Assembly: GCF_018143015.1 (NCBI RefSeq)
Contig: NC_054742.1
Coordinates: 13,127,632 to 13,191,631 of the forward strand
Reading direction: 5' to 3'
DNA from: Lytechinus variegatus
Taxonomy: Eukaryota > Echinodermata > Echinoidea > Temnopleuroida > Toxopneustidae
DNA: 64,000 nt
Shown: positions 12,162 to 24,882 of the stretch, in pieces
Layout: every line of letters begins with the position of its first letter
Numbering within the stretch: position 1 is the stretch's first letter
Position numbers and translations under genes: made by a program
The notes under the pieces: model-generated
Databases searched by the model: none
Seen by the model: only the letters and a program-made list of their open reading frames with translations
Told to the model about the DNA's origin: nothing

Positions 12162-13546
12162 CAACCGCGTAGCCAGGATTTCATTTTGGAGGGGGCGGTA
12201 AATGCACGCGAAACGTGCCAACACTTAGCGCGCGAAGCGCGTTCCCTAGGGGGAAGCAGGGAGGGGGAGTTTCCCCCTCCCGCGCGAGGCTTTTAGTGTT
12301 TCATAAATTAAATTGAAAAGGAGCCGTTTCTCTTGTCTCTAGTACCTCCAATTCGGTTGACTATATTGCGATTTTGAACCTTGTTTTCAAAAGTGATTGT
12401 GATCCATTGTATACAATGGAGGAAATTAAAATGATAATAACTCCGCGCGAAGCGCGGAAGCTAAAGCGTTTTATCAATTTTTCTTGCCATAAAAGGGTCC
12501 CAAAAAAAAGGGTTTTCTCAAAGATATATTGAACACCTTCTTTGGAAAGATCAGATTTGATTACAAACAATTTAGCAATAGTGCATATTTTTAACTCGCA
12601 AAACAGAGGAGAAGATTGGTAGAGGAAGATATTCATCCCCGCGCAGAGCAATGAAACTTTGAAATTTCAAAGGGCGGATGTTTCATCAAATGTAGATATC
12701 TCTAATACCCTTTCGGCTCTAATTAAATTGATTTTCTAAGATTATTGAACTTCATTACAAGGAAATAGTGCGCAAAAAACTTCTGTGATTTATCAAAACT
12801 ATCTATCTATATAAAAAAAAGAATGCCTAATTTTTTTGACTTATCCTGAAACGCTTCATTTTGAATATAAAGAAACCTAAGTGTCATTCAACATTTCAAA
12901 CTGAGGGCGCAAAACAGGACAGGAGATGAATGTATACGGGGAAATGACATGAAGTTTAATACAATTTGATAAAAAAATATTTTATTTTTTTATTTAATAC
13001 GACACGAATTTCATACCTTCCTCTTTTTAAATTAGGAACCTGTTTGCCCCAAAATTACGGTTGTTGAGTAATGAGCTGAAAAGCGGGAGAAGTTGACTTT
13101 ATGGAGGTGACGGCAGAAACTGATATAAAGATTTTACCCACTCGGAGCCGACCAGACCTGAAATTGCGGGATCAATTGAAAAAAAGATAACTTCATATAT
13201 TTACTTCGGCCTAATCTTATTCAAATTCATGCCCTAATGTATACAATTTTAACTTTAACTGGCAAGAAGCACATAGCTGAGGTGGAAAAACAGGGTTAGA
13301 GAAAAGGTGGGGGGAAACAATGGAGAACTTCAATATAGTCATTTATCCGTGCGCAGCGCGGAAGCAAAATTCATGTATAAATTTAGAGCAAGAAGAGTGA
13401 AGGAGATTCTCTTTTGAGAAAAAAATAAAGAATAAAAAGAAAAAAAACAAACAAAGCTACCCTCCTTTCTTTCCTTTCCTCCCAACCCTTTTCCTTTTCT
13501 CCTCTTTTCTTTCCCTTCTTTTTTTTTCTTTTTGGCTACGCGCCTG
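12162..13546. mobile_element. hAT-like non-autonomous element
   Basis: The ends read CAACCGCGTAGCC on the left and, reversed, CAGGCGCGTAGCC on the right. They are flanked by near-identical 8-base repeats CTAAAGTG (12154-12161) and CTAAAGTT (13547-13554). The 8-base target and CA-starting ends fit the hAT superfamily. The interior has GCGCGAAGCGCG motifs near 12230 and 12450, a G+A-rich tract and no transposase frame. Confidence 0.65.
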
Positions 13547-13795
13547 CTAAAGTTCACCTTTAATATTGGTTTCTTTTACGCAAGTAACATCTTTTGTTCT
13601 TTAATACGCTTTTAGTATCTTTTTAATAAAGGCTCTATATAAATATGATTTCCTTATCAAGCTTCAAAGTTGTGCAGTTCGTAACATGAAAAAATAATAA
13701 ATTGAATTTCAATATGATCTCATTGCTTGTTCTTAAATCTCTTTATAAAACGCCTACATGTATTATGATTTATGGAATACCAGTAGCGCCATGTA

Positions 13796-14653
13796 GGGGA
13801 AGGCGGGGTAAGTTGTGACAGTTTTTGCTTTTTGCATGTTAGAATTTATATGATTAACAATCTTGTCGAAATAAGTACCTTGCCTTGAAATTTAATTCTT
13901 CTGAAATATTTTCCACCTATATATAACTTTCTATCCCCACACTGAAAGTCATCGTGACCTTTGAAAAAAACAATGTCAAATGGCTCAACTTGCCCCATAT
14001 ATGGGGTAAGTTTGAGCCACCTTCTGGGGTAAGTTGAGCCACAAAAACTATGTACAAAATGTATGAGGGGAGAACCAGCATGTCAATTTTTTGTTTAAAG
14101 TCTTTTCACTTGCTAATTCTCTATAAATACTTACATCCTTTAAAAGGAAAAGAGCAGTCATTTAAATTTGCTCCTTTCAGCCAGCATTTCAATTGATTTT
14201 TATGGTTTGTTTAATTTTTAAGATACGTACATTACCATAGGAATTACCATGGCTCAACTTGCCCCATGCTGTTTGGCTCAACTTACCCCAGTCCGTACTT
14301 AGTGCGATAATTTTGTATCCACACATTTATTATGCATCCATCATATAAAAGACTATGACAAGAATAAAGATCCATACCTGGACTAATAATGTTGTTATCA
14401 TGTCTTTATTATATTTAAAGACGTGTGTGTTTTCAAAGCACTTATCTATTTCACACTCTTTTTTACTTTTTTGGCTGAAATTCATGTTTTTCCCTCTAAA
14501 AAACTACTGTTTGTTTCAAAGTTGAAAACAATGTGGTGGGGTTATGCTATGGGTCATCAATACATGACACCACCACAATGTCTGACTCATTCATTATTGG
14601 CCTGGGGCTGGTGGCTCAACTTGCCCCTATGCTCAACTTACCCCGCCTTCCCC
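13796..14653 (+). mobile_element. GGGGTAAGTTGAGCC element, copy 1
   Basis: An 858-base element with ends GGGGAAGGCGGGGTAAGTTG and its reverse complement, flanked by TA on both sides. The interior repeats the phrase GGGGTAAGTTGAGCC (and its complement) at least six times, in both orientations. A copy of almost the same length lies inverted at 31345-32203. It is non-coding: the 105-codon frame near its right end is not conserved in sense between the copies. The TA flanks would fit a Tc1/mariner-like target, but copy 2 has AA on one side. Confidence 0.8.
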
Positions 14654-15089
14654 TACCCTTCTCCATTGTGTGTATTTGTGTTTTCACCGAGGGAAGGCAG
14701 GGCGCACCCCTGGGAACGACAAGAAAAAAAGTTTCATTAGCTAAAAAATAAGGTCTCGTTATGGTCCCATGAAATATGACAAGCCCCCCCCCAAAAAAAA
14801 AGGAGGGGGGGGGGCACTAAAAATAGGTCCTTTAGGTTGCATTCACGAATTTTCCACATACCGTACTAGAATTCCAGGGGTGATGCATTTAGGAATTGGA
14901 TAGTTTTCGCATTTATAACGGGGAAACTGTCTACAACGCATTGATTCCTTTAAAAATGCAATTGAAATCACAATAGCATTTGTCGAAAGTTGGTGGACTG
15001 GGACAGCAGATCATCCGAAGATTTGCGCACCGGACCAACAATTGCAAATTTGTCGTTGAAGATATTATTTCCCATAGATATTATTGACA
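14654..15089. other. Intergenic DNA upstream of MED20
   Basis: No gene was seen. A C run, an A run and a G run sit together near 14785-14815. The sequence becomes CpG-richer toward the MED20 start. Confidence 0.4.
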
Positions 15090-15218
15090 TCTCTATGATT
15101 TCCATGCTAGCGCGCCGGCTATTTTTCAGCGCAGCGCGCTGCGCTAGCGCTCGCGCTCGCGGCCCGAGCTAGCTAGCTAGCTTCCTATATACTAAAGGTG
15201 AAAAGCCGTCTTGTCAGA
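15090..15218 (+). promoter_or_regulatory. Putative MED20 promoter and 5' UTR
   Basis: A compact CpG-rich patch lies directly upstream of the MED20 start codon in otherwise AT-rich DNA. It contains the perfect 18-bp palindrome AGCGCAGCGCGCTGCGCT (15128-15145) and a fourfold AGCT-rich run near 15170. No TATA box is convincing. Promoter status is inferred from position and composition. Confidence 0.5.
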
Positions 15219-18200
15219 ATGGGAGTAACGTGGTATGTTTTTTTTCCAATTTTAATTGTTCAAAGGAACCATTGATATTGGGCATGCCTTATATTGATTT
15301 CAACTATCATTTTCACTACTTTATGAAAGAATTGTGATTTGACTTATATCACCTGTAGATGCCAAGCCAGCGGCAGGGCAAGGACATCCTAGTCGTCTAT
15401 CGTAGGTTTGGGTTATCCCGAGGAGCTCCCGCCCGCGAAGCGCTGAGCGGCCGGGAGCTCCCTGGGTTAGGTTTGGGTCAGTGTCGCTAAACTTACATGT
15501 GCCCATATACTGAATTTCGTGATGTGTGACTGTTAGGGTTGGCGTTACCAGAGCAGAGACTGTCACTGTATCAGTGTCGCTTGACTTGCTACATGGTTTT
15601 CTGGTCACATCTTCACTAGATTTTAGTGATAGTTATCGTACATCAAGATTTCTTTAAATAATTTTTCAGAGCAATTAGGCCTATGCTATGGCCTTATCTT
15701 AAATAAGTTGTCTCTCTTCTCGTGTGTGAGTGGATGTGTGTGCGCAGGTTGTGTACAAAGCAGTGTTGTAGTCAAGGCTCAAACCTCCAAGGCCAAGGCT
15801 TTAATACCCAAGGCCAAGGCTTCAATAACCAAGGCTGATGCCAAGGCATGGAAACCCAAGGCCAAGGCCAAGGCCTGAAAACCTCAAGGCCTAGGCATTT
15901 CAATTGTACAATATATGGAAAAAAAATTAGACAACAATGCTTAGGCAGCATACATGACACACAGGACCGAATTTATAAAAGGTGTGAGCGAGCAAAATTT
16001 TTGACCCTTGTACATTTAAAACGAAAATAATTTCATGATAGATCCTGTATTAGATTTAGACATAAAACATTTAATTATTGTTCTAGGCGATTCACATTGC
16101 AATAATTATTATTACCAAGGTAATCTGATCCTGGCATGCCCATTCTCAACATATGTCTTTCTCCTCTACCTGGTACAGGGGAGCAGAATGTATTTTTTTT
16201 TTTTTGGGGGGGGGGAGGTCAAAGCCAAATATGCACTTACAATATAAGTCAAAATGAGAATTTTGGTGCAGTTCAGCAAAGCTTTTTTAAGTGATTTATA
16301 ATTGATAAGACAGGTATTTTGATTTAGGCTTATATAGAAAGCATAGCGAGCAAGTGGTTTTGAAAAAAAATCAACTTTGAAGTTGTAAAACTCGATTTTG
16401 GGTCAATTATGGTGCTAATCACTGTTAAAAGGGCATCCTTGCGAGATGCTGTAATAAGATGTAATAAGAAATGAAATTTAAATATTTCAAGCTGTTTTCG
16501 TAATCATGAAAAAGGTGTGTAACTTACTAAACAAATTAATGCGAGCACAAAACACAAGCTGAAATTTTTACTGACCAGAAAAGGAAGCTGTTCTGGACTG
16601 CATTTAGTGACTCATAAATAGGATACATAACTCACCTATCAAACAATGCGAGCGCAAAGCGCGAGCTCAAAAATTTGTAATATTCCGACCTAAAAACTAG
16701 ACATTCTAAGCATTTTTTTTTTGTGTAAATTGAATGCGAACCTTACTTAACAATAATTTATGCAAGCACAATCCAAAATTTGTTGATTTTGAAACCTAAA
16801 ATTTTGCTCTGTATGCCATGCTTGGCCCCTCAAAATTTTTGGCTCATCATGCCATTGATGCCATAGCCCATTTGGAAATGACGAAATTGAAGTTTGTGTT
16901 CAAGTTTACCGAATCTTTTCAGAATATCATTAAGACTTAAAACATTCTTGTTGGTCAAAGAAAATAATACAAGGAAAACCTAATGGAATAGAAATCATCC
17001 TTGTTATCATTCTTTAGTAAGTAAGCTATTTTTAAAGTATGAAAATTGTCAAAATTGCAGTCAGATCTGTCAGAATTATTCCTGTCATAAAATCACTATA
17101 ATCAGTGGCGTACCGTGGGTCACGGCATTGGGGGCACCAGCAAAAACCTGGAACTGCCTAGTGAGCTCGCGAAGCACGCCCAGTTGCCAGGTATACTGAC
17201 CTAATAGAGATATTTTTATAAGGACAGTGCCAATGTACGGACATGTATCTCACTAGTCAAATAATGCGAGCGCAAAGCGCGAGCTTAAAATTTTTGATAT
17301 TCAAACATAAAAAGGGACATTACAATCAATCTCTTGTAATCATGATACGTACCTGTCTCGCTAAATAATGCGAGCGCGAACTGAAATTTTTGTAAATATT
17401 GACCCCAAACAGGAAGATTTTAAGGACTATATTTTAGGAATATTTTATCTATTAAGATTATACACATCTCACCATAGTCATATAATGGGAGTGCCAATAA
17501 GCACTTGCTGATTTTGTTAGAATTACATCTAAACATGCACATAAAGCACTTGTAATCATGATTAACATACCCATCTCACTAATCAAATCTTGCGAGCGCG
17601 AAGCGCGAGCTGAAAATTTAGGAAATTCAGACCTGAAGAGGGGCATTTTGAGGCTTGTTTGTAAGAATTCAAGAAGACCTTACGTAGTTCACTAACCAAA
17701 TGATGCGAGCGCAAAGCGCGAGCTGAAAATTTTTGATATTCAGATCAGAAAACAGAAAAAGGGACATTTTAAGGAATCATTCTAGGAATTGATGGAGAGC
17801 AGACATCTTTCACCAATCCACTACTGCGAACGTAAGCACAGACAGGAAATGTTTTATATTAAGACCTTAAAATGGGACAATCACTTAAAGTATTCATGAA
17901 AAAAAGCATACTATTGTACATGTAAAAGAATAACTCGAAGTGCGAGGAAATATATTTGGTAGTTTGGTGTATATTGACTTGAAAACGGGAGGTTTTAGTA
18001 TAGCAGGATTATATATCTCGGTAAACAGACAATGGGAGCACCAGGAACAATGAAGACATATATGCCCTGAGCCAATTATGTTTCATTTATATGAAAAAAA
18101 TGTTTCTTATGTAATGTAACATAACATAATTATAACATTATAATGAACATTAATGTTTTCTTTCCCACTACGTTTCTCTTCCTTTCTCCCTCTTCCTCCT

Positions 18201-21200
18201 TTTTTTTAGTCAGCCGATGGGGGGGGGGGGGGCACGTGCCCCCATGCTCCCCCTGTAGTTACGCCACTGACTATAATCATAATCATAATTATTATCATTA
18301 TTATTGATATTGTCATTATCCTTATTAGTCATGATTACATCATATTACCAATAAACAATATTAATTTTCATCACTTCTCTTTGTTACATAATTATGTGAT
18401 GATAATTGCAACTGATGGCACTGCTAAGTACACTTACTGCTTCTGCTGCTGCTGACTGGTAGTATTTAGTGTCAGTAGATGTACAGAACAATTGAAACAT
18501 TTGTAATTACTTTTATAAAACAAATGAAAGTACAAAATACAAAATGCCTTGAAAAAGCCTTGAAAATGCCTTGAAAATGCCTTGAAATTTCAAGGCTCAA
18601 AATCCTCAAGGCCAAGGCTTGAATGTTCAAGGCCAAGGCTTTGAAAAAATAGGCCTTAAGGCGCCTTAAGGCCAAGGCCGAGCATCAAGGCACTACAACA
18701 CTGGTACAAAGTCAGTTGGAGATGAAAAAATCACCACTGCAGACGAAATGAACGGCAGTGAATGGAGTGGTGACTTAAACCAGGATAATGCTGCATGCTG
18801 CAATTATCTTATTCATTGGCCAATAATAATAAGCTATATGAAATTTTTCAGGCTCTCTGTTCGACCTTGTGTGTGCACTCATTGACATTGTGCACAAAGA
18901 CAATTCAATTTTAGTGGAATGAAGTCGCCAGTGCTGACAAAATAAATCAATAGCAGTGAATCATGGACTTTTTGGGCCCATTTTAAAAAGAGTTACGATT
19001 GATCCAATCGATCGTATTCGTAGCTATAATATGGAAATCCATCAGCGTCACAATTTTTTCTACAGGAAATTTGCACAATGTCCTTTGTAAACAAAGAGAA
19101 GCACAGTGAATTTTCAAGAAAACAATGCATGAATATACATCATTGCTGGAAAATATTTTGAACAAACGTGCATAATATTTTGATGTTGCTGGCCATCCAT
19201 AGTCTTGATTGATCGGATCAATCGCAATTCTTTGTAAGACAGGCCCCAGGATAATGTCATGGAAGTCTATTAGTATGATATTTTGATTACATCTAGACCT
19301 CGTCATTTTAAAATTTGATGTCAAAACTGTTTAATTAATTCTATTCCAAACTGGCTTCCAGACTCTTGACTTCTAATCAACTCATTCATCATGTTCATTG
19401 TTTAATATAGATCCTTTGGCTTTGTCACTTTTATCTCCATGTAAGCGCGACTTTAATCTAGGCCCATATTTCATTTCAATTTAGAACTTTCTCTTCAATA
19501 AAATAATTTATTTATTATTGTACCAACTACCAAGTAAAATAATGAGCTATCTTCTTGACCATTTTCTAGGCTTTTTATGACAAAACAATTACAATGTTGT
19601 TGCCTCTTTCCCTCACTTTAAAAAAAATGCCCTTTAGAATAAAGTTTTGTGTTACATTTTTTCTTCTACATTTGCCAGTACCGTAATGAATCAATCTATC
19701 AATGACTAATATCATAGTGGTGTTGTGGCTCAGTGAATAAGCCCCTGGACTTAGAACCACAAGGTCTGGGGTTCGAATCCCATGGCAGGACTCTCGTCCT
19801 TTGGCAAGGCATTACGTATATTTGCATCTTTCCAACCAGGTTAATAGCAGTGTATGCTATTGCCAGACACCTTTATTTCAGTGCTTTAAACATGACTACT
19901 AGAGGAAATACAACTGGGAAAAATTTCACTTGCTTTTCCAAATATGGAAATTATGAAAATGATAAAATCATTTTATATTTACCAACCATTTTCTTTGCAT
20001 TGTTCTTACCGCATCCCCCTCCACAAAAAATATTTATTTTCGTGTGTGACATATGCGCTGGATAGGTAAAGATTTCTTGATTATAATGATGTAAGAGAGA
20101 ATTGGTGTGAATTTTTCTTCATGTATCATATCATGAGTAAATTCTAAGTTTTTGTTTGCTTTTTTCATATTGAATCTGAGCAGATGTTGGTAAATGATAT
20201 GTGTTTGCTAACTGATATTATTTTGTTGTCTTTTTAACTGCATATGTTCCATGCCCCCATGGCACTTTCCAATATTGTGCTCATTTGTATCATGATGCTC
20301 ATCAAGTTCTATTGATGCGCTGTCGATTGTCAACGGCTCTTATGGTAAACCTCGCGTACGGGTACCTTGAGAACTAGCTGACGATCACCCAAAATACATG
20401 CCACACCTCAACATTCGTTTGAAGCAGCGGATGTGATTGAACTTCTGCAAATCAGGCCCATATTTCCATCAGAAAATATATCAATCAATAATGCAAAACT
20501 GTGTCATATGATATTTAAAGCATTTTCTGTCATTTTTGCCTTGTTATTGCTATCTTGTTTTATGTATTGCTCTGTGAAATTGAACTGCAGAAGTCTACAA
20601 AATTATTTGTGTACGCAGTAATATGCACGTCCGGAATCATGATAGTGTCCAGTAATACAATACATGACTATAGTACGTCACTACTTGGGTTTGTAGTAGA
20701 AAAAATTCCTTGAATGCTTGATATGAGTAGCTGTGCTGAATTTGGGTAATAGTATAACAAACTTAGAAACATTGCATTATTAAGTGCTAGAAATGTTGCA
20801 AAGATTATTATTATTGTGAATTTTAAGAAAGTTTGTACTAATGCCTATAAGACTGTTTACAGAATTCTGATTCCTGAGGTCATTGTGGTTTCCTTAAAGA
20901 CATGTCCAACCCAACAAAAAGTTGATTTGAATAAAAGAGAAAAATCCAACAAGCATAACACAGAAAATTTCATCAAAATCGGATGTAAAATTAGAAAATT
21001 ATGACATTTAAAATTTCCGCTTATTTGTAACAAAATGGTTATGTGAGCAATTAAGTCACAAGTAAATGAGAGAATCGATGACGTCCCTCACTATTTCCTT
21101 TGTTTCTTATACAATATTTCAATTTTTACAGATTTGACAAGGTCCAACTTGAATGAACCATAAAATGTTATTGTTATGGTAATTCCACATGTTCGGGGAG

Positions 21201-24200
21201 AAATAAAATCTTGTTTCACAGGACAATAAGAAAATTAGAATATTTCATATTTGATATAATGAAATTCAAAAGAAATAGTGAGTTATGTCATCAGTCTCCT
21301 CATTTGCATACTGACCAGGTTGTGCATATAACTGTTTTGTGAAATTAAGCAAAACTTTTAAATGTCATAACTGTCTTATTTTATATCTGATTTTGATGAA
21401 ATTTTCAGTGTTATGATTGTTGGATTTTTCTCTTTTTATTCAAATCAATATTCTGTTTGGATGGACTTGTCCTTTAAGTTTGCTGTATAGATACACAAAT
21501 TTACTAGTGTCAATGATCCTTTGTTCTGATGAAACTAACTCTTGAATTTACTATTTAGAATCTAGGCCTTGTTCAAAATTCATTAGCTACTTGTTGTGGT
21601 CAAGCTCCAGTATTTAAAGTCTCTCAACTTGTTCTAGCTCGCTGTCCTTATGTAAATCAGCATAAGCGCAATTGCAACTCATAGAATAATTAAAAGAGCC
21701 ATACTTTTTTTCCTCCATCAGTGTGACCCAGTGGCCAGTTACAGATAACAGGACTGTACCCCAAGCTGTTGAAGTCCTCACAAAGCGTCTTGATGCATTG
21801 GGTGCAACAAAAACAGGAAATTTTGGTGTTGACTGTGAAACCTACCAGTCAGTTCCAACAAATGGTGAGATTTCACTTGTCAAATTTTACTCTCTCTTCA
21901 TTGCCTTTCAGTTTTTTTTTTAGTTTAAGTTTGGTAGGTACATCTGCACTGAAAATATCAGGAAAATATTGTTTGCTGCCTGTTAATGCCACAGGGCTTT
22001 AATCAAAGGCCATGTTGACTTGCCTTCATTACCATAAAGGAATATGCCTTGTGGAAAAGTGTCTTTGTCAATGAGAAAAGGAAATAAATCACATATCACC
22101 ATTTAGGTCAAGGTCACTTTTCCATAGTGGCAGTGGGAAAGTCTTGGATTAATTTAAACCACCAATATTTCTTATTGATGACAATACCCTTCCTAAAGTC
22201 TAAACTCTCTTTTCGGGGGGGGGGGGGGGGGGATAGGATCTCTTTGAATTGATTTAAGTCCAATTGTACTGTAGATATGATTTCTGACCGATAAAAGTAT
22301 AGAAAGTAGATTCCAAAATAGTCAGTACTATTAAGTATTAAGCAACGTGGAGCGTTGTGGACCAGTGGATTGGTCTTCGGACTTTGAAACAGGGTCGTGG
22401 GTTTGAATCCCAGCCATGGCGTAATTTCCTTCGGCAAGAAATTCACCCACATTGTGCTGCACTCGACCCAGGTGAGGTAAATGGGTACCTGGCAGGAATT
22501 TATTCCTTGAAATGCCATCGTGCTGTAAAAGGCTGCGAGGCTAAAGCCAGGGTAATAATATCCAATTAAGCGCATAGAGACGCATTTGGCAGTGATATGC
22601 GCTATATAAGCATGTTGGTAACTTGGTATTATTATTATTAAGCATTTTTGTTGCTTTCAAGTACATGTACTTTATCGTTGTTGCTGTCTTGCTCATCTTA
22701 TTACACACAAATACAGATCTTTTGCTTCTATCCCGCCGAGAAAAAGGTGTGGTTAATAGACCGTTACTTACGGTAGTACATTGAGAAGTGAGGATCAAGT
22801 ATTTTGAATGATGACTTAATCACAGATGTGACGGGAGATGTGACAACTATCATGAAAATCTTTGTCACAGAGTAGGTCTGTTCTTGCTTGAACTAAGTAA
22901 TGGAACAAAACTGCAAAGGATCCTTTTCATACTGAACTATCTTTACACTTAGAAGTTAGAGATTAATTTGATTATAGTGAAGATAATGATATTAATCACA
23001 CTGGCTAATTTGTTTCATTTGATGTTTATAACATGCAGTTCCACCCAAGTATATCCATGTCATGCACAACAAAGAGCAACCATATACATGCTATGCAGTA
23101 ACGGACAATAGAACCTGTCTCGTCTGTGAGAACTCTTTTGAAGCAATCATGCATCGACTCAATGGATTCTATGTGCCAAAGAAAACAGCAAGGATAGAGT
23201 CAAAAGGAACTCGTTATGAGATGGGTGATTTCATTGTAAAGATTGGAATAGTTTCTCTAGGACCCCATGCAAGAGGAGTACTTGTTGAGGTAATACTTCA
23301 AATAGCTTTTTGAACATTGCATTCAATCACATAATAATCTTGACATCTGACACCTTGAAGGTATTAATTTTTTTTCCAAAATAAAATAATTGATTTCATT
23401 CAGAAGGTACTTAATAATAGTCAACTAAAAAGTACAATTTAATTACAAGTTGAATGTCAATATCAGTACATTGGTCAAATCATCCTCAGCAGATGAGCAC
23501 TACAGTATTTTGAGATCATGTATAAATATCATGTGCAGAGAGGCACTAACTGTTATTGAGACTCACTCAACCCATTGTGGAAAATCACTAGGGGGGTGTT
23601 TCACAAAAATCTAAATATGACTTACAAGTCGCACTTGAATGTCTAGTTGCATGCGTTATAAAAGGCTGGACCAAATTGGTTAGATCATGCCAAGAAGACG
23701 CACACCTTGGTGTATCGATCAATAAGATTGCACATTTCATGTTGTGTACGCGTTGGCATTTAAGTGCAACTCAAATCTTTGTGAAACAACCCCTGGTCTT
23801 GTTTGTATTTATGTAGGCCTATTGGCCTGTGTATTTATTCATTTTCATTTGTTTATTCATCTATTTTTTATTTTATTTAATTTTTGGACGGGGCTGTAGC
23901 AATGCAATTAACATGGTAGTACATATTATTTTTTATTGAGCATAATATAATCTTGGCCAATATTTAAGAAACCCACTCAATGATGATTACTCTGTCAGGA
24001 AATTCAAGGCATTTATTGATTGAATTTTTGAAAAAAAGTAAAAATGCATTTTCTAGAGCTTGTTCAATGATATCCTTATTTGTTTTGTCAACAGAAATGA
24101 AATAGTACCAGTACTGGTATAAGTGGAGATTTATATTTAAAAAGCATATAGGTATGGTACATGTGTACAGGCCTTAAAGTTGATGGGAAATTAGTTGATC

Positions 24201-24438
24201 TCTTTCTGTTCATGTTGTACAGGTGGAATACACACCATGTGTCATGATTCAAGACTGTTGGCCATTAATGGTTGAGTTTATGCAAGGTTTCATGGGAGCT
24301 CAGTACACACCAAGCCAACCTCCAACGTTAATTGCCAAACCAGAGGTACCATTCAGCGCTGAAGATACTGTCTTTCAGTATCTAGAACAGTTTGAAACTT
24401 TTGTCAGGAGAGGATCTAGCACGGCAACAGTAAGGTGA
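15219..24438 (+). CDS. MED20: Mediator complex subunit 20 (four coding exons)
   Basis: Exons: 15219-15232, 21722-21864, 23039-23289 and 24223-24438; total 624 nt, 207 residues, close to the roughly 212 of human MED20. All junctions are GT/AG and phases match (the Cys5 codon is split TG|T). The N terminus MGVTCVTQWPV matches the human MGVTCVSQMPV pattern. Further family-typical segments are FGVDCETY, YVMHN-like IHVMHN, a GTRYEMGDFIVKIG core, GPHARGVLVEVEY and DCWPLMVEFMQGF. MED20 is a nuclear protein of the Mediator head module, where it pairs with MED18 and helps relay activator signals to RNA polymerase II. The gene looks intact. Intron 1 (6.5 kb) is packed with transposons; introns 2 and 3 hold a SINE and a MITE. 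Confidence 0.95.
15761..18703. mobile_element. hAT-like element in MED20 intron 1 (outer)
   Basis: A 2943-base segment begins CAGTGTTGTAGTCAAGGC and ends GGCACTACAACACTG. It is flanked by a perfect 8-base duplication GTACAAAG (15753-15760 and 18704-18711). Next to each end is an inverted array of AAGGCCAAGGC-type units. The 8-base target and CAG-starting ends fit hAT. The interior includes a GCG-motif repeat region (16200-16900) and a second complete hAT-like element (17103-18269), so the original element was shorter. No transposase frame was seen. Confidence 0.85.
17103..18269. mobile_element. hAT-like element with GCG minisatellite, copy 1 (nested)
   Basis: Ends are CAGTGGCGTACCGTGGG and, reversed, CAGTGGCGTAACTACAGGG, flanked by a perfect 8-base duplication ACTATAAT (17095-17102 and 18270-18277). 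The interior is a tandem repeat of about 102-121 bases, each unit with a hairpin-forming GCGAGCGCGAAGCGCGAGC (best preserved near 17263, 17590 and 17701). A G run and GCACGTGCCCCCATG precede the right end. Copy 2 at 42609-43700 has the same ends and layout. It is non-coding and presumably mobilised by a hAT transposase encoded elsewhere. Confidence 0.88.
18973..19250. mobile_element. MITE with GATTGATC-containing inverted ends
   Basis: The left end GGGCCCATTTTAAAAAGAG continues into TTACGATTGATCCAATCG. The right end is its approximate reverse complement, closing with AGGCCCCAGG. It is non-coding and lies in MED20 intron 1. Ends of the CCTGGGGCC type are common among hAT-derived MITEs, but the target duplication was not resolved. 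Confidence 0.6.
19716..19870 (+). mobile_element. tRNA-derived SINE fragment
   Basis: An A-box-like TGGCTCAGTGA begins at 19726 and a B box GGTTCGAATCC at 19770-19780, followed by a short body with CTTTGGCAAGGCATTACG. The head resembles a tRNA but the cloverleaf does not close cleanly, so a SINE is favoured over a working tRNA gene. It lies in MED20 intron 1, sense to the gene. Confidence 0.7.
20898..21473. mobile_element. TTAA-flanked palindromic MITE, copy B
   Basis: An uninterrupted copy of 576 bases with TTAA at 20894-20897 and 21474-21477. It shows the full arrangement: GATTTGAATAAAAGAGAAAA arm, AAATTTCATCAAAATCGGATG, a central part with CACTATTTC, then the complementary arm. It is the best template in this window for the family. 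Located in MED20 intron 1. Confidence 0.85.
22345..22641 (+). mobile_element. tRNA-derived SINE, full-length-looking
   Basis: The tRNA-like head has an A-box region TGGACCAGTGG (from 22357) and a B box GGTTTGAATCC (22400-22410). The body contains TGCTGCACTCGACCCAGGTG and GCGCTATATAAGC, and the tail is a short ATT microsatellite. Same family as the copy at 4935-5195. It lies in MED20 intron 2; an 18-base G run sits upstream at 22215-22232. Confidence 0.8.
23588..23796. mobile_element. Short MITE (GGTGTTTCACAAA ends)
   Basis: The left end CTAGGGGGGTGTTTCACAAA and the right end TTTGTGAAACAACCCC are inverted repeats about 209 bases apart. It is non-coding and lies in MED20 intron 3. The ends resemble the MITE at 11864-12040 (GTTTCATGAA), so the two may be distant relatives. 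Confidence 0.6.
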
Positions 24439-24882
24439 TGTCATTACCGAAACTATAACTTCTCCATGTGTAATGATGGCTAGGAGAAGGTTGGACATAG
24501 TTTCTACATTTTATATTGAGGACCTCTAGCAGAACCTGTTAATGATCAGTTGCCTACCCGGAGGTGCTATAACTTAACCACTACTCCAGAGAGTCCAGAC
24601 TGAAAACTGAAGAAATCATACAAATAAGTGTGAGCTCTTTCTAAGCTTTAGTGTAGAGGTGACGTACTGATATGAATTTAATGTATTTTCAGACATTGAT
24701 ATTACAATAATTATTCACATACTTCATGGATATTTACTTTGCTTATATTTCATATTTAAATTTTTGGAAGTAAATATGATTGAAAGAAAAGGCCTGAAAG
24801 GATGAGAGGTGAGTATTGAATAATGGCCATTGGAAATTGGTACTCTACTACAACAACTAGAGATGGAGTTCATTTCAATGAA

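Noticed and set aside
22114-22575. A 153-codon minus-strand frame.
   Set aside because: It translates a G run and a SINE in antisense inside MED20 intron 2.
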